Below, one piece after another: positions 1-12,400 of a DNA stretch of 64,000 nucleotides. The DNA is taken from positions 154,809 through 218,808 of the forward strand of contig BCKK01000002.1 of the NCBI GenBank assembly GCA_001600615.1. The letters run 5' to 3'. Positions within the stretch are counted from its first letter, which is position 1, and every line of letters starts with the position of its first letter. The translations under genes were made by a program, and so were the position numbers. This stretch comes from Dioszegia crocea. Lineage: Eukaryota > Basidiomycota > Tremellomycetes > Tremellales > Bulleribasidiaceae. Under the pieces are notes generated by a model. The model saw only the letters and a program-made list of their open reading frames with translations. It was not told the origin of the DNA and searched no databases.

Positions 1-336
1 AAAGTCCCGAAGGGGCAAGTCTATGCATGACGTAATCAGGGAGGGGGGGGTTCGAGACTTGAGTCAGGCACGGGGGGGGGTTCGAGACCTTCCTTGCATC
101 TGTTGAAACAGGTTGAAACGCTGATGAAGCCAGCATCGATTGCAGCCTCAAAATAGAACTTGCTGTAGCTGGCTAGTAGCTGGCTGCTGCGCGCTGCTTG
201 GTGAGCCACTCTACCAGTGACACACTGCTCAATCGTATATCCATGACCATCGCCAGATGTCAAAAGCTCAATCGTGCTACCCGTCCAACCTCGTAATATA
301 CAAATACCTGACGGTCCATCTACCACACTCAGCTCG
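1..336. other. Left edge, no gene recognised
   Basis: This stretch lies 3' of the Nudix gene. It carries two copies of a G-run followed by TTCGAGAC (about 47-64 and 73-90). A minus-strand open frame (36-368) overlaps the Nudix 3' end, resembles no family I know, and is probably a chance frame. Confidence 0.4.
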
Positions 337-2099
337 TTACAGCTCTCCAAATACTGCCCCTCCGCCAAAACGCTTCGCCAACCACCAGACTGCCCCAGCT
401 AGCCCTATCCCAGTGGCGATCGCGCGGATAATAATCGCAACCACGAGCGCTTGTCTGACTGCGGAGTAGAAGGTCGCCAGTGCGGCACCGGACCAATTCG
501 TACTGAAGAGATCAGCACGGAATGTACACTTGAAGTAGGGTAGACTCACCGCCTGTCCTGCGCTCTGACGGGTCCCCTGACACTCTCCTCCCATCCCTTG
601 ACCACCTTCCTATATCTCCGCCCGAACACCCATATCCAGAAGTTGACATCGGGGTATGAGAATCGTGGGAAGACAGCAGTGACGCCCGGACCCACCCCCC
701 GCCTCCTCCGACCCTTCATCATCCCCTTGGTGTCGACCTTACGGCCCAGACTGCCCCTTCTATCCAGTCCGGCACCAGACCCGCCTAATCCAGGAATCTT
801 CTCGACCCGAGTCAAGCCAGAGCTTTCTCCATTCGACTGCGCCTCAGCAGTCTTGCCCTTCTCAACTGCGCCTTTCGCCTTATCCCACTCGTCATCAAAG
901 GTACTCGTCACTGTGACTGGGGTCTTGGGACCCAATTTTGCCTGTTCCGGATTCTCCTGCAGTGTCGTGTCCACCATGATTGGCTTATCCAGCGCTGACG
1001 GTAGGAAAGCGAGCAGATCCAGTGTCATCCCGAGTGACAATCCCCATAACCGGAGCATCCGCTTCTTGCCGCGCTTGTCGTACCAGCTTCCAGAGCCGCC
1101 TTCCGCTGGTGCTTCCACCTCGAGAGCAGGGTCGAATCCCTCCGCAACGCAATCTGGCTCGTCGGGGAGGAGGACACAGCCAAACCTGATGATTAGCTAT
1201 TGTCCACGCCAGTGAGACGCCCAGACTCACTCCATCTTGCCGACCAACCCTCTCAATGCCCAGCGAATGAATTTGTTTCGAGGACTGAGGCGTGTAGAGA
1301 TGTCGATTTCGATATGAGACCACTGTGCTGGGGGGTATGGTGGTGTCAGAGAGGGTAGGGGTATCCAGTGCACGGACGAGACTTCGCTCTGCCGTCAGCC
1401 TAGCCAAATCTAAAACGTACGGCTTGTAACTCAGGTGCCGGTGTGAATGGAGATGTCTGCAAGAAGACTGAGAGTGAGCTTGTGATAGCCACATGCCGCA
1501 AGAGGACTCACCGAAAGGGCTCAGAATCATCAACAGCCGTTTCCCCAAACTTGTCGTGATTTCCCGCTCGTCCAGCCGCCCGACCTGAACAAAATCCTTA
1601 TCCGCCAAATCAAGCCCGACCTCCTCCCAAGTCTCCCTCAGAGCAGTGTATAAAGCACTCTCGTCCGTCGGTTCATGCCGTCCGCCCGGAAACGCAATGT
1701 GTGAAGCCCACCGTTTCCCGCCGCTCCCCGTATGACCTGACCGCCGAATGAAGAGGAGCTCGGGAACGGTGAGAGGGTGATTGACCCATGGGAGCCGGAA
1801 GAAATCGTCGATGGTGTATCCGACGCCAAAGTCATCCGCGGAGATGAGATCACCAGTGTATCCGTCCGGAGCGTGTCCTTCGAAGACCAAACCTGGAGCA
1901 GGCTTCATACGGACGATGAGAGCCACTGAGGCGCGGCGGGGCTGAGTGGGTGGAGATTGGATAAGGCGGGGAGCAGTATGGCGAAGGGACATGAGGAGAG
2001 CGTGGACATGCTCGGCAGGAGCAGATTGGGGTGATTCTGACAAGAGATCAGTTCGGACTCTTGCGCCGTTAAAGGTCGTTCGGATTGCTCACCGGACAT
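337..2099 (-). CDS. Nudix hydrolase (CoA-diphosphatase-like) with C-terminal membrane segment
   Basis: Predicted 512-aa Nudix hydrolase, the family that cleaves nucleoside diphosphates linked to another moiety; closest in layout to fungal CoA/NUDT7-type enzymes, substrate inferred only. The Nudix box lies at about residues 120-143 (GGRHE..., then RETWEEVGL), with the Arg and Glu metal ligands intact. Exons (minus): 2093-2099, 1512-2036, 1421-1467, 1231-1388, 550-1185, 337-502. The start is an ATG in a 7-nt coding exon (ATGTCCG); without that splice the frame has no ATG near its 5' end. A Lys/Ala/Pro-rich region follows the domain, and the last exon encodes one hydrophobic helix (about 473-498, ALVVAIIIRAIATGIGLAG), suggesting tail anchoring in an organelle membrane. 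The intron at 1389-1420 is only 32 nt. A TATATA box lies at about 2144-2149. Confidence 0.88.
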
Positions 2100-2577
2100 A
2101 TTGGGTCAGAGGGCACTGGGATTCGATACGATATAGCTCGTGTTATATATTCATGAGAGCGGTCGGGTAGTATAGCGCAGGCAGCAAAGCTTTCAACGAG
2201 CTCAACCCTCGATGATGATTGAGGAATTCCAAGGGTCTCTGATAAGGAGAAACGGTCTCGGGGCGAAGTTGCGTGAAGGCGAGCTAACCGTGACTCGTCA
2301 AAAGTCAGAGTAGTGTGCAAGAAGAGCCTTCGGTGAGCCGTCTACCTAGCTGTTGTCGTGTAGAAGGACCGAATACCCTCCACTGGAAAAGCAAGCAAGA
2401 CCTTTGGGGACAATTCGGTTAAAGGTGCCTGACAGTTTTACCCGGGCTGAGAATCACGTAAGCTCGTTCCTGGCGGCTGGCGGCGATCCCCGCTCATACC
2501 AAGATTGAGCACGCCATCGATTTTGCCTCTCCTATTGACAATCCCCCACCTAATCTTATCGATAAGAGATTGCGCCA
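2100..2577. promoter_or_regulatory. Divergent promoter, Nudix / aminotransferase
   Basis: This 478-nt gap separates two divergent genes and contains no coding signal. A TATATA stretch at 2144-2149 lies about 45 nt upstream of the Nudix ATG on its side. Nothing else stands out. Confidence 0.5.
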
Positions 2578-4803
2578 ATGTCCACCACTCACAAACAGCA
2601 CAGGCTCTCCCTTCAGCGTCCTGCTGGATTACCGCCCCTTCCTCATACCCCTCCACCCCTTTCCGCCCGTTCTGGTACGTTCCCCAGAGACACCTCCAGG
2701 ACTCGGGACGCGATCCCATTCGAGCTGCCCACTTCGGATCCTGCAGACTCATCGTCCGACTCTGACAGCGAAAATGGCGAGTATACCCTTATTGGATGTC
2801 TGGCCGGTCTGTCCATATCTTCTCTTCCGCCACTCGAGGGCAACGAGAAGGGACCCGTTATCTCGCGTTTCCCCCATCCAGCGCCAGCAGCACCGTCCAG
2901 TGTCTTGGGAACGCGAGAGGAGCAGCGACGGATCTACCTCGGACCCAAGCTCTCTGACCGCGCAACTGGAGGTCCTGATGCCGGGCCTCTTATCGAGCGC
3001 TTCAGTTGTCTATTCAAGGATCGTACGTTTTTGTCTGTCGCGTGAATTACGGTTTCAGGCTCCGGCCGGAGCTTGCATTCCGCTGACATTCGTCAGAATA
3101 CAACTGCCAGAGCAACCCTAAAGGCATCGTATCCATGGGAGTCGCAGAGAACTTTCTAATGGAGCAGGAATGCATTGAAGTAAGTCTCTATCCTTCATGA
3201 GCCATTGGCTCCTGGCTGACTTTCAGCTATTCTCAAAGGCGCTAGCGAAGAATATGTTGTCGTCGGATCTATCATATGGGAATGACCTGTGGGGTAGTCG
3301 TCGCATCAAGTCTGCTCTTGCGGGCTTCTACAACGAGTAGGTGTTCGTACCAGTCCTCATGCTTCAACCACTGATATTGTACAGCTGGTTCGACCCTGCT
3401 GAGCCCATACAGCCTGATCACATGATAACCGGTAAGTTGTCCAAAATCCACTTCCATTCCATCATGCTGACTTCACAGGTAACGGCTGTTCCGCCGTCTT
3501 GGACCAGCTCTTCTATACCCTGATGGATGAAGGCGAGGCGATTCTTATTGCTGCCCCCTAGTGAGTCGCCGCGGCAATCAGACAGTACACCGCTAAATCT
3601 CAGTTACACAGGGTTCGACCGAGATCTGATCGGCCGAGCGCGAGTCCGCATAGTCCCCGTGCATATTCCGGAGGATATCGACCCATGCTCTCCTGAAAGT
3701 CTTGAGGCTTTCGAGCAGCAGCTCAGCGATCTCAAGAAGGAAGGTATCGTGACCCGAGCAGTGGTAAGCCATATATCCTCCTAACAGGCCTCATCTGACC
3801 CATGCAGATCCTGTGTAATCCTCAGAACCCTCTCGGCCGGACATACCCCCGCTCGACCCTTCTTGCATATGCCAAATTCTGCGAAGATCAAGATCTTCAC
3901 TTGGTCTCTGACGAGATTTACGCTTTGAGCGTGTACGATACCCCGAACTGGCCCGAGGCTGTGCCATTTACCAGTATGATGAGTCTAGATGTGGAGCGGG
4001 AGTTGGGAATGGAGTTTGACCGAGCGAGATTGCATGGTGAGTATATGTGTTTTACGGATTGCACTAGTGTGAACGACTCTGATCTATTCAGTGGTTTATG
4101 GAATGTCGAAAGAGTGAGCGAACCTACTTGAAGCGCGCTAGCACGAAGGACGAAGAGCTGACTAACAGCTTCTGCGCGAATGGTCTCCGTGTCGGATCTC
4201 TCATATCGCAACACAACCCTCTCCTACTCAGAGCAATGGCCAACATTTCAATGTTGATGAAGAGTAAGCGCTCTCCCAGCTTGTAATGATCCGCCCTGAC
4301 CTCCAGTCTCTTCACCTGCAGATATCATCTGGTCTTCCCTCCTGACCGACACCAAGGCTCTGACTGAGTTCATCACGGAGAACCGTCGTCGTCTGGGCGA
4401 AGCTCACGCCTTTACGCGGGGATGGTTCGAGGACCGAGGTGTACCTGTGGCACCTAGCAATGCTGGACATTTCATCTGGGTGAACCTAGGGAAGCGTCTG
4501 GGATACCCCGACGGGGCTGCAGGTATCAAAGAGGAGAAGAGGGTGTTTCAAGAGTTGTTAGATGGCGGTGTATACATTGTGAGTCTCCTTGCTGTCAGAG
4601 CTGGGGATTCGTGCTGATTGTCAAAGGCACCTGGAACGGCATATCATTATGATCAAGCTGGATGGTATCGCGTGACATTCAGTATTGCCAGGGACAATCT
4701 GCTCGTGAGTGTATATGATTGGCTGGGGTGGAAGATCAGACTGATGATACAGGTCGGCTTGGGCAAGATTGAGCGTATTTGTGGGCTGAGTATGGCGTCA
4801 TAG
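2578..4803 (+). CDS. ACC-synthase-like PLP aminotransferase
   Basis: Predicted 552-aa fold-type I PLP enzyme of aminotransferase class I/II, most like 1-aminocyclopropane-1-carboxylate synthases. Exons: 2578-3022, 3097-3179, 3227-3336, 3385-3431, 3479-3560, 3604-3763, 3808-4036, 4092-4113, 4169-4263, 4322-4578, 4627-4704, 4753-4803. Landmarks are GIVSMGVAENFLMEQE (substrate-binding start), the ILCNPQNPLGRTYP loop, LVSDEIYA (the Asp that pairs with the PLP pyridine), YGMSKDF with the Schiff-base Lys near residue 392, and the distal Arg motif in GWYRVTFS. The first 120 or so residues are a Ser/Pro-rich extension not seen in plant enzymes. Whether it makes ACC, or is a general beta-lyase/aminotransferase as many fungal ACS-like proteins may be, cannot be told from sequence. 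The intron before the APGTA exon ends in AAG rather than YAG. Confidence 0.9.
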
Positions 4804-5045
4804 TGAGGTCCGTTGGGCGATCGATGAGGGGCGAATCTGGACTTTCAGTGGCGACCGCGATCCAGCCCGAACTGGTCTTTGGTGTGGCTTGTAGTCGCTG
4901 ATTGTTGGGGATCTCATTTACATATCTGGCGCATGAACATCTTGGACATGACCACCAGTCGGGAATATCAGAAATAATTATAATCGAGCGTAGAGTCAAG
5001 CGACTCATCTTATAGGTCCTGAATGTCCAATCGTACCAATGACGA

Positions 5046-8000
5046 TCATTTCCGCTTCCACCACCTAGACTTTCCACCTTCTCCCTTCGCCCCATCACCC
5101 ACTGCTCCTTCCACAACCTTGACAACCTCATCATCCCGCTCCTTCTCCTTCTTCTTCCCCTTGACACTACTCTTGACCTCCACCGACCCATCACCACGAT
5201 CCCTCGCCATCACCTTACTCCCTTTCAAAGTCCGCTTACTCGGCTTCTTCACAAGCTTCCGACTAGACCCCAATTCCGAGCCCAGACCCGATATCTTCTG
5301 CCCCTGCCCATCTCCACCCGATCCACACCCCGACCCCGACCCCGAGCCCGAAGACCGGGATTCCTGCTGCAGCGGTGCGCCGCAATCCGCATTCGAGCTC
5401 AAACCCGTTTCGGACCGAACGGTAATTTCCGGCAACCCATCCCCTGGCCTTGTACTCATAGCTGAACCCGCCCTCAGGCGCAATGCCTCGCCTTCCATAC
5501 TTTCACGCCATACCTGCTCTGCTTCGTGGATCTTGGCCCAGCCACTAGACCCCAGATGCTCTACCCGCTGAAACCACTCTGGAGGCAGGCTCTCGGCTTT
5601 ACGTTGTCGGTCTGCGCGACGAGTGCGCGAGAGGGTCGGATCGACCGCTTCGGCCTCGGAGTTTACATGTGCGGGATTGAGGCGGGTGAGGGACGTGCTG
5701 GAATTCAACGCTGGTACGTGGGGAGACATACTGGTATGGGACGGAGGGAGGTGTGCTGGGTGTAGTGGCGGAAGCTGGAGGTATCGCGAACCAAGATCGG
5801 GCGAATGGTGCTGGACGGTGAAATCCCGTCGAGGCGATAGACGATTACGAAGTTCTTCGCTGTTTTGGCTCTGTCCGCCTGGCATCCCATCATATCTCCC
5901 ATATATCTCATTGTCCCCCTGTGGAGCCGTCTCTCTGGGGGACTGCGCCAACCCTTGCCGAAGTTCCTGGTCGGACTCTTGTGCCGTTGCGCTAGCCATG
6001 GAGATCAATACCCTGCCCCAATCCAACGATTCCTGCGCTAGGCGGAACATCTCGTCTCCCGTTTCTCGTGCGTGAGAGGAATGGCGCATAAGGCTAGCAG
6101 CATGTGATGACAGGAGATGGGAGGCGATGAGGAGTGGTAGGTCTGCCGCTGGGGTATGGGCGAGAGATAGGCCCTGAAGGGAAGGCGGAAGTGGAGGGAG
6201 ACCGATAGGTGGTGTATGAGGCGGTGGGAAGGATGTCGTCGGGCTTCGAGGGAGTGCAGGCCGAGTGGCATGTTCTGGTGTTCGAGGCTGGGCAGGCATA
6301 CCATCAGGGGTAGGGAGAGGGATTGCGAGATATGGTGAATCGCGCACAGACTGGGTGGGCGTTCGCGTGGGGGTCATGGGTAGTCTGCGCCTAGATGGAG
6401 AAGTTGGCACGATTGGGGAAACCGACATGCGCTGAGGGTCATCGACAGGCAACTCCACCTGAGTCCTCTGTGACGAATTCGATCGTTTCCTACTTTCCTC
6501 CTCCTCCCGCCATACTGCCCCAGGATACCCATACGTCGCCTCGTCCCCTACATCCATCTCGTCCAGTACGCGCGCTATAATCTGCACCGGCCTATGTCCA
6601 GGAGGTAAGGGGTACGGAGGAGTAACGGCCGATACGCCTAACTCGGGCGTCCGGACCTCCAGCTCGGGCGTGCGAGGACTGATCGGCCAATCTCCATACC
6701 CGTTCGACGTCGAATGGCCATGCTCCTCGCTCGTATGGCCCGTATATGACCCCTCGGAGATGGGCGGCAGGTCGTCAACGTTCGCTCGACCATGGCCAAT
6801 CGGGACAAGGTCGTCCGTGCTGATTTGCGCATCATGCGTGTATAACTCCCGATTCCGATCTGGGGCAAATGTCTGAGCTGTACCCGTTGTGATATCCGTC
6901 CGGAGGGATTCAGATCGTTGATGATGTCCAGGCGAACGCTCAAGGGGTTGATCAAACGGTATGTAGGCTGGTGTACTGGGGGTTGAGCCAGACCAGCGCC
7001 GAGCGCCCCATGCCATCCCACCTGGAGAACCTGGGTCTAGAGGAAGGACATCCGATCCGTCATCCCTCACTCCGAACGTCCCGCTAAGCCTGACTGTCGC
7101 CTCGAGAACTTCGGCACCCACGCTGAGCCGATCTCCAAGGGGTAGACCATCAGAAATGGGGATATCAGACCTGGGTGATGTGTTTTCTGATCGTACCCCA
7201 GACTTGCGCTTGGCCAACTTTGACCGTGTCCGTGTCCGTCCGGTGGATTCACCGCTGAGTTTGGAATCGGTGTGCTCGTCGCCTAACGCGCCAGCTTCAC
7301 GCTTACGCTCTGCGGTCGCAGTGTCGGAGAAGAGCGAAAAGAGGATGTGGGGGATGATGCGGGATGAGCGTTTTTTCGATGAAGGCGGAGTGTGGGTCCG
7401 GAGGATGGAGGATGGGGAGTGGGCTCTGGGCGCTGGAGTGGAGGGAGGCGCGGAAGGTGGTGATTGGGGTAAAGTGGGTGGGATAACCGGTGGGCTGAGA
7501 CCGAGTGCGTCTTGAATGGTGAGATCCTGTTCGTCAGCACAGATATGTGGAGATTGACACTCAAACAGGATGACTATATGGATGATTCGAGTAGTGACTC
7601 ACCTTCTGTGGGACAATTTTATCCATCCCTTTATTGCGGTAACCGCCTGGAGAGCCAGAACCAGAACCCACCGGACTGTGACTCGGGAAATATGCGCCCA
7701 AATCCCCTTCCGTGTGTTTGCCACCTTTCGGAGTTCCGGGTGTGCTGCCAGGCCTACTACCAGGCGGCGACCTGACCAACTTGCTAGAGGTCCGAGTGCG
7801 GATGGGAGGGGGGACGAGCGATTTCTGATTCTCCGTCTGAGAGTATGTGGGGATATTGTGAAGGGTGGGGTGCTGAGGATCGTAGCAGAATGAATTGGGA
7901 CGAGAGTGGGGAGGGGTGGGAGCGCTCTTTAAGGTCAGCCAAGTATAAGGGGATCAGACTCACTTCTCTGAATCGACGCATAAACATATCTTGCTCCTCC

Positions 8001-8698
8001 ATGATTCCCCTCAATGCACCTTGAACCGCTCCGTTCTCCGTCTTGCCCATCTCCACTCTGACAACGTTATCACCAGCGCCAAGGCCGGCAAGACCAGATG
8101 TAGTGGCTGTGCCAAAGCTCCGAGCGTCAGAATCGCCCTCGTCGTCCGTGTCTAGATCAAGGTTGATCACTTCCCGTCCGCCCGGATAGGTGTCGATTTG
8201 GGATCGTTGTCTGGGCCGGTGATTGCTGTCGGGCTTGACGGGGGTGAGAGTGGGTATAGGAGGGGTGGAGAACCCACCGGAGTATTGGGCAGAATCCCGC
8301 TTTCCTCTCGGCGGAGGCAAGAGGCCACCGGGAGGAGCCACTCCCTCGAATCTTGGAGTTGTAGGCGTTGAGGTTCGTGTACGGTGGCCTGGCGAGGGTG
8401 ATGTGGATGTGAAGGGGAATGGTCGACCGGGACTCGGGGTGGGAGGCAGCTCGCCCAGGTAGAAAGGCGCCGCTGCGGTTGCCCGTGCAGCCATGATCGT
8501 CTCGCCTGACGATACCTGCGAGTACACGCTGATACCGTCCACATCCTCATCAGGCCCGTCTTCACGCTCTGACTCGTATGAGAACTCGCGGAGGGAGGTA
8601 GGGTGGGTTATAGGGAAGAAGTCGAGAGTGTGGACGTCTGAGCGGCGGGAGGAGTATGACGAGCGTTCAGTGATGGGCGATAGTGGTCGGTCCATCAT
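5046..8698 (-). CDS. Large Ser/Pro-rich protein of unknown function
   Basis: Predicted 1179-aa protein, family not recognised. Exons (minus): 7964-8698, 7603-7926, 5046-7526; all junctions are phase 0. The open frame runs 5' of 8698 only from a TTG codon and then meets a stop, so the ATG at 8696-8698 (MMDRPLSPITE) is taken as start. Most of the chain is disordered, rich in Ser, Pro, Thr and Arg, with many SP/TP dipeptides that could be proline-directed kinase sites. A short helical segment, RGIMEEQDMFMRRFRE (about 228-245), and another around TPAADLPLLIASHLLSSHA look like the only ordered parts. The C-terminus is strongly basic (KGKKKEKERD, SRWWKRK). The first intron is 37 nt. It faces the aminotransferase tail-to-tail with 242 nt between stops. 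A signalling scaffold or nuclear regulator is possible but unproven. Confidence 0.72.
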
Positions 8699-9485
8699 GA
8701 TGGAAGATGAGGGGAGTGCGAATGTCAACTTGCGCCTGGATCGAGGTTGTCCCGATCAGATTGGCCGGATCGGGCTCGCCGTATATAGGACGGTAGTCGA
8801 TGAGATCATCTTCCTGATGCTTCAGTTGGTTGACAAGCTGAAACGGACGGTGAGCTTGGACGTCGGTCGGTTGGGCGGAAGATGAAACTGAACTTTACTC
8901 ACACTTTGACCTGTCCTTCAAGGCGTCGGGAATGCTTTCCACCTCCGAGCGTTTGCACTCAGGAGCAAACTCATTCCCCCCTCCTTGCTGCTGGCAGTGT
9001 TCTGAGACTTTACCATAGCCGCGATAGCAGTACTTGCAAATCTGCAGGTATACCCTTCTCATCCGTCCAAATCCGCGTCAGCCGGGGCAAGGCCAAACCT
9101 GAAACACGCGCACGGACCAGGCCAGCGGGGATTGCCGGTGCCACCAACGGGATCAAAGCGGAAGTATAATCCCCCTTTTAACCTGATTAGACCCTGAATC
9201 GACCCAAGCTTGCCTCTCCTCCTTGTCCCGAGCCAAATCAAGTCATCCCAAAGTCGACAGGCCTCCACCTCGTTCGACCACCCGGCCATCCAACGCCGAC
9301 GCGACTGATTACACCCACGCCTCATTCCTCCCTTCCCTTCCGCACCCTTGCACTCACCCATTGGCGTACAGACCAAATTCGCCACTTCGCATAGGTAGGG
9401 CAAAAGGTCGAGTCGATTCGTGCATAGGTGTTCCCCCTTTCCCCTTCCTCTCCCTCCCTCGACGCGCCCGAGTGCACTCTGCACC
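8699..9485. promoter_or_regulatory. Divergent promoter / long leader upstream of SNF2-type gene
   Basis: This 787-nt gap lies between two divergent genes. The part next to the SNF2-type start (about 9220-9480) is pyrimidine-rich (CCTTCCC, CTCTCCCTCC) as in fungal 5' leaders, and the start sits in a strong CACCATGG context. Open frames here lack codon bias and family similarity. Confidence 0.45.
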
Positions 9486-12400
9486 ATGGCCGAAGTTGCC
9501 AGCTCTGTCCCTGCGGAGACTCCTGCGCCACCCTCTATGCCTCAAGACGTTCCCGCCACCCCACTTGCGTCCGACCCCAGCACAGTTGCATCCGCCCCTC
9601 CTACTTCTCTCCCTGCAACCATTCCTACATCCAATGTGCCAGCCCAAGAGGGCGCCGAGCCCAAGGCGAACATCGTCCCTCCTCCCGGACCCGGTCTGGA
9701 TGATGAGCGCAAGATGGAAATGATCAGGGGTATGGACCCGTCCAAGCTGCAAAATATCCGCAAGGCAAGTCTTCTCTCACCGTATAATGTGGCCTACACG
9801 CTGATACCCGCAGCGTATCAACGACTTGAGCAACCAGGGTCTCAACAAGGATACTTCAACTGAGCTGCACAAGTTGACTCTCATCATGGATCTCTACAAC
9901 CGGGCCAAGGCCGCTCAGTAAGTCTGCCCCACTTCCCTAGACTTCACTCTCTAACCCGATAGCGAGGCGAAGACCACTGCGCCTACCGACCAAGGGCCCA
10001 GCAACACAGCAGCCATCCCCGCGGCCGCCCCCACACCCCATGCTGCCATGTCCCCCGCCCAAATCTCCCAACTTCGAGCTCAGGCACAGGCATACCAGCA
10101 ACTCTCCCGCAACCAGCCTGTCCCACCTTACCTCCTCTCCGCGGCCCAGGGCCAGCCCCCTGCGGGCGTCGCTGGCGTCCCATCCGGCAATCCTCTCGGC
10201 GACGGCATCAATGCCAAAGCAGTTGAGAAGACTGTCGATGCAGTCGTGGCCCAGTCAATCGAGAATGGCCCCAAGCCAGCCGACAAGATGGACGTTGATG
10301 GGGAGGTTGAAGAGAGGATCGTCACCCCGCCCGAACCCATCTACGCTATGGAGTTCGACGAGGCATCCATCATCTATCCCTACAATGCCTTCACGGATCC
10401 TTCCACATTTGCCGACCGGAAGTTTGATGCCGAGATTGCCAATCCCATCAACAAGCTTCAGCGAATGATGGTCCCTAGCGTCATGCCGAAAGGCCTCGAC
10501 CCATACCTCTTGATGGAAGAGCGAAATCGCTACGTCGATACGAGGATCAGTTGGCGAATGAAGGAGCTGGAGGGATTTGGCGCTGCAGATGGGATGGAGA
10601 ATGGCGCCAAGGACGTCCAGGGCATTACCGAAAATCACGGCGAGACCCCTCAGGCCGTCAAGGCCAGGATCGAGCTCCTGTCCTTGCGCCTGTTGGGCAA
10701 GCAAAGACTGCTCCGAGAGGATGTCGTCAGGGCCATGCACCACGCCACAGCCGTCCCAGCCGACCGAGCCCAATTCCGACGATTCCGTACCCATACCCTC
10801 CGCGACGCCCGAGCGACCGAGACTGCCGAGCGACGCCAGCGATCTGAGCGTGAGCAGCGAGGCAAGCAGCGCCACCTGTCGTATATCAACTCGATCTGCG
10901 ATCACGGTCGGGCCATTGTGGATGCCGGAATCAGCACGCCCAAGGGCGCTACGGGCGAGAAGATGCGGAAGATGGGTCGGGCCATGCTGAAGATGCATGC
11001 CGATACCGAGAAGGAGGAAGCGCGCCGATTGGAGAAGCTGGCCAAAGACCGTCTCAAGGCGCTCAAGAATGACGACGAAGAGGGCTACTTGGCTCTTCTC
11101 GGCGAAGCCAAAGATTCGCGTATCGGGCAGCTGCTCAAGCAGACCGACTCGTACCTCGAGACACTCGCCAATGCGGTGCGAGATCAGCAGAATGATGATG
11201 TCCACCGGGACACAATGACGATGGATCCCTTTGAGGTGGAGGAAGGACCAGCCAGCGAGGCCATGTTTGGTGCTCGAAGGCAGGACGGAGAGGAGGAAGG
11301 TGCGGAGACCAAAGAGGGCAAGGTGGATTACTATGCGGTGGCACACAAGCTACAGGAGAAGGTCACGGGTCAGGCCAAGATGTTGACGGGCGGGACGTTG
11401 AAGGACTACCAAGTCAAGGGGTTGCAGTGGATGATCAGTCTATACAACAACAGGCTGAACGGGATTCTTGCCGATGAGATGGTAAGCCCTCAATCTGAAG
11501 TTGGCTGACAAGCAGGGTCTGGGTAAAACCATTCAAACCATCTCCCTCATTACCTACCTTATCGAAAAGAAGCGCCAGCCTGGACCCTTCATCGTCATTG
11601 TCCCCCTCTCGACGCTTACCAATTGGCACATGGAATTTGAGCGCTGGGCGCCTACCGTCCGTCTGCTCGTCCTCAAGGGGTCGCCGACTGTTCGAAAGGA
11701 CTCTTACCCTCGTCTCAGGGCCCTCGACTTCCAGGTCTGCCTGACGACCTACGAATACATCATCAAAGAGCGGCCTATCCTCAGTAAGATCAAGTGGATC
11801 CACATGATTATCGACGAAGGACACCGAATGAAGAATGTCAAGAGTAAACTCAGTCAGACATTGAACGAGTACTACTCTACTCGGTACAGATTGATCTTGA
11901 CTGGTACCCCTCTCCAGGTGAGCTATGCGCCCCCAACGCCCTGTCCGCAAGCTGATGGAGTTAGAACAACCTTCCCGAACTCTGGGCTTTGCTCAATTTC
12001 GTCCTTCCCAAAATTTTCAACTCGGTTAAATCATTCGACGAGTGGTTCTCCTCGCCTTTCGCAAGCACGACGGGCGAGAGTATTGATCTTAACGAAGAAG
12101 AACAACTACTCGTCGTGAAGCGTCTGCACAAGGTGCTCCGACCATTCTTGCTTCGTCGATTGAAGAAGGACGTCGAGAGTGAATTGCCGGACAAGGTCGA
12201 GCGAATCATCTACGTCAAGAAGTCGGATTTGCAGACGGTCTTGTATGAGAATGTCAAGAAGTACAAGACTTTGCCGACGGATGCTTCTGCTGGGTGAGTC
12301 AATAGCAGTGTGGTTCGAGAATATCGGCTGACATCCTGCAGGAAGAAGAAGAAGCGGTCTTTGCAGAATGCTCTGATGCAGCTTCGAAAGATTTGTAATC

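Noticed and set aside
47..90. Two G-runs followed by TTCGAGAC
   Set aside because: A short local duplication; too little sequence to call a mobile element or telomeric repeat.
10255..11346. 363-codon minus-strand frame inside the SNF2-type gene
   Set aside because: Antisense shadow of strongly biased coding sequence; no motif recognised.
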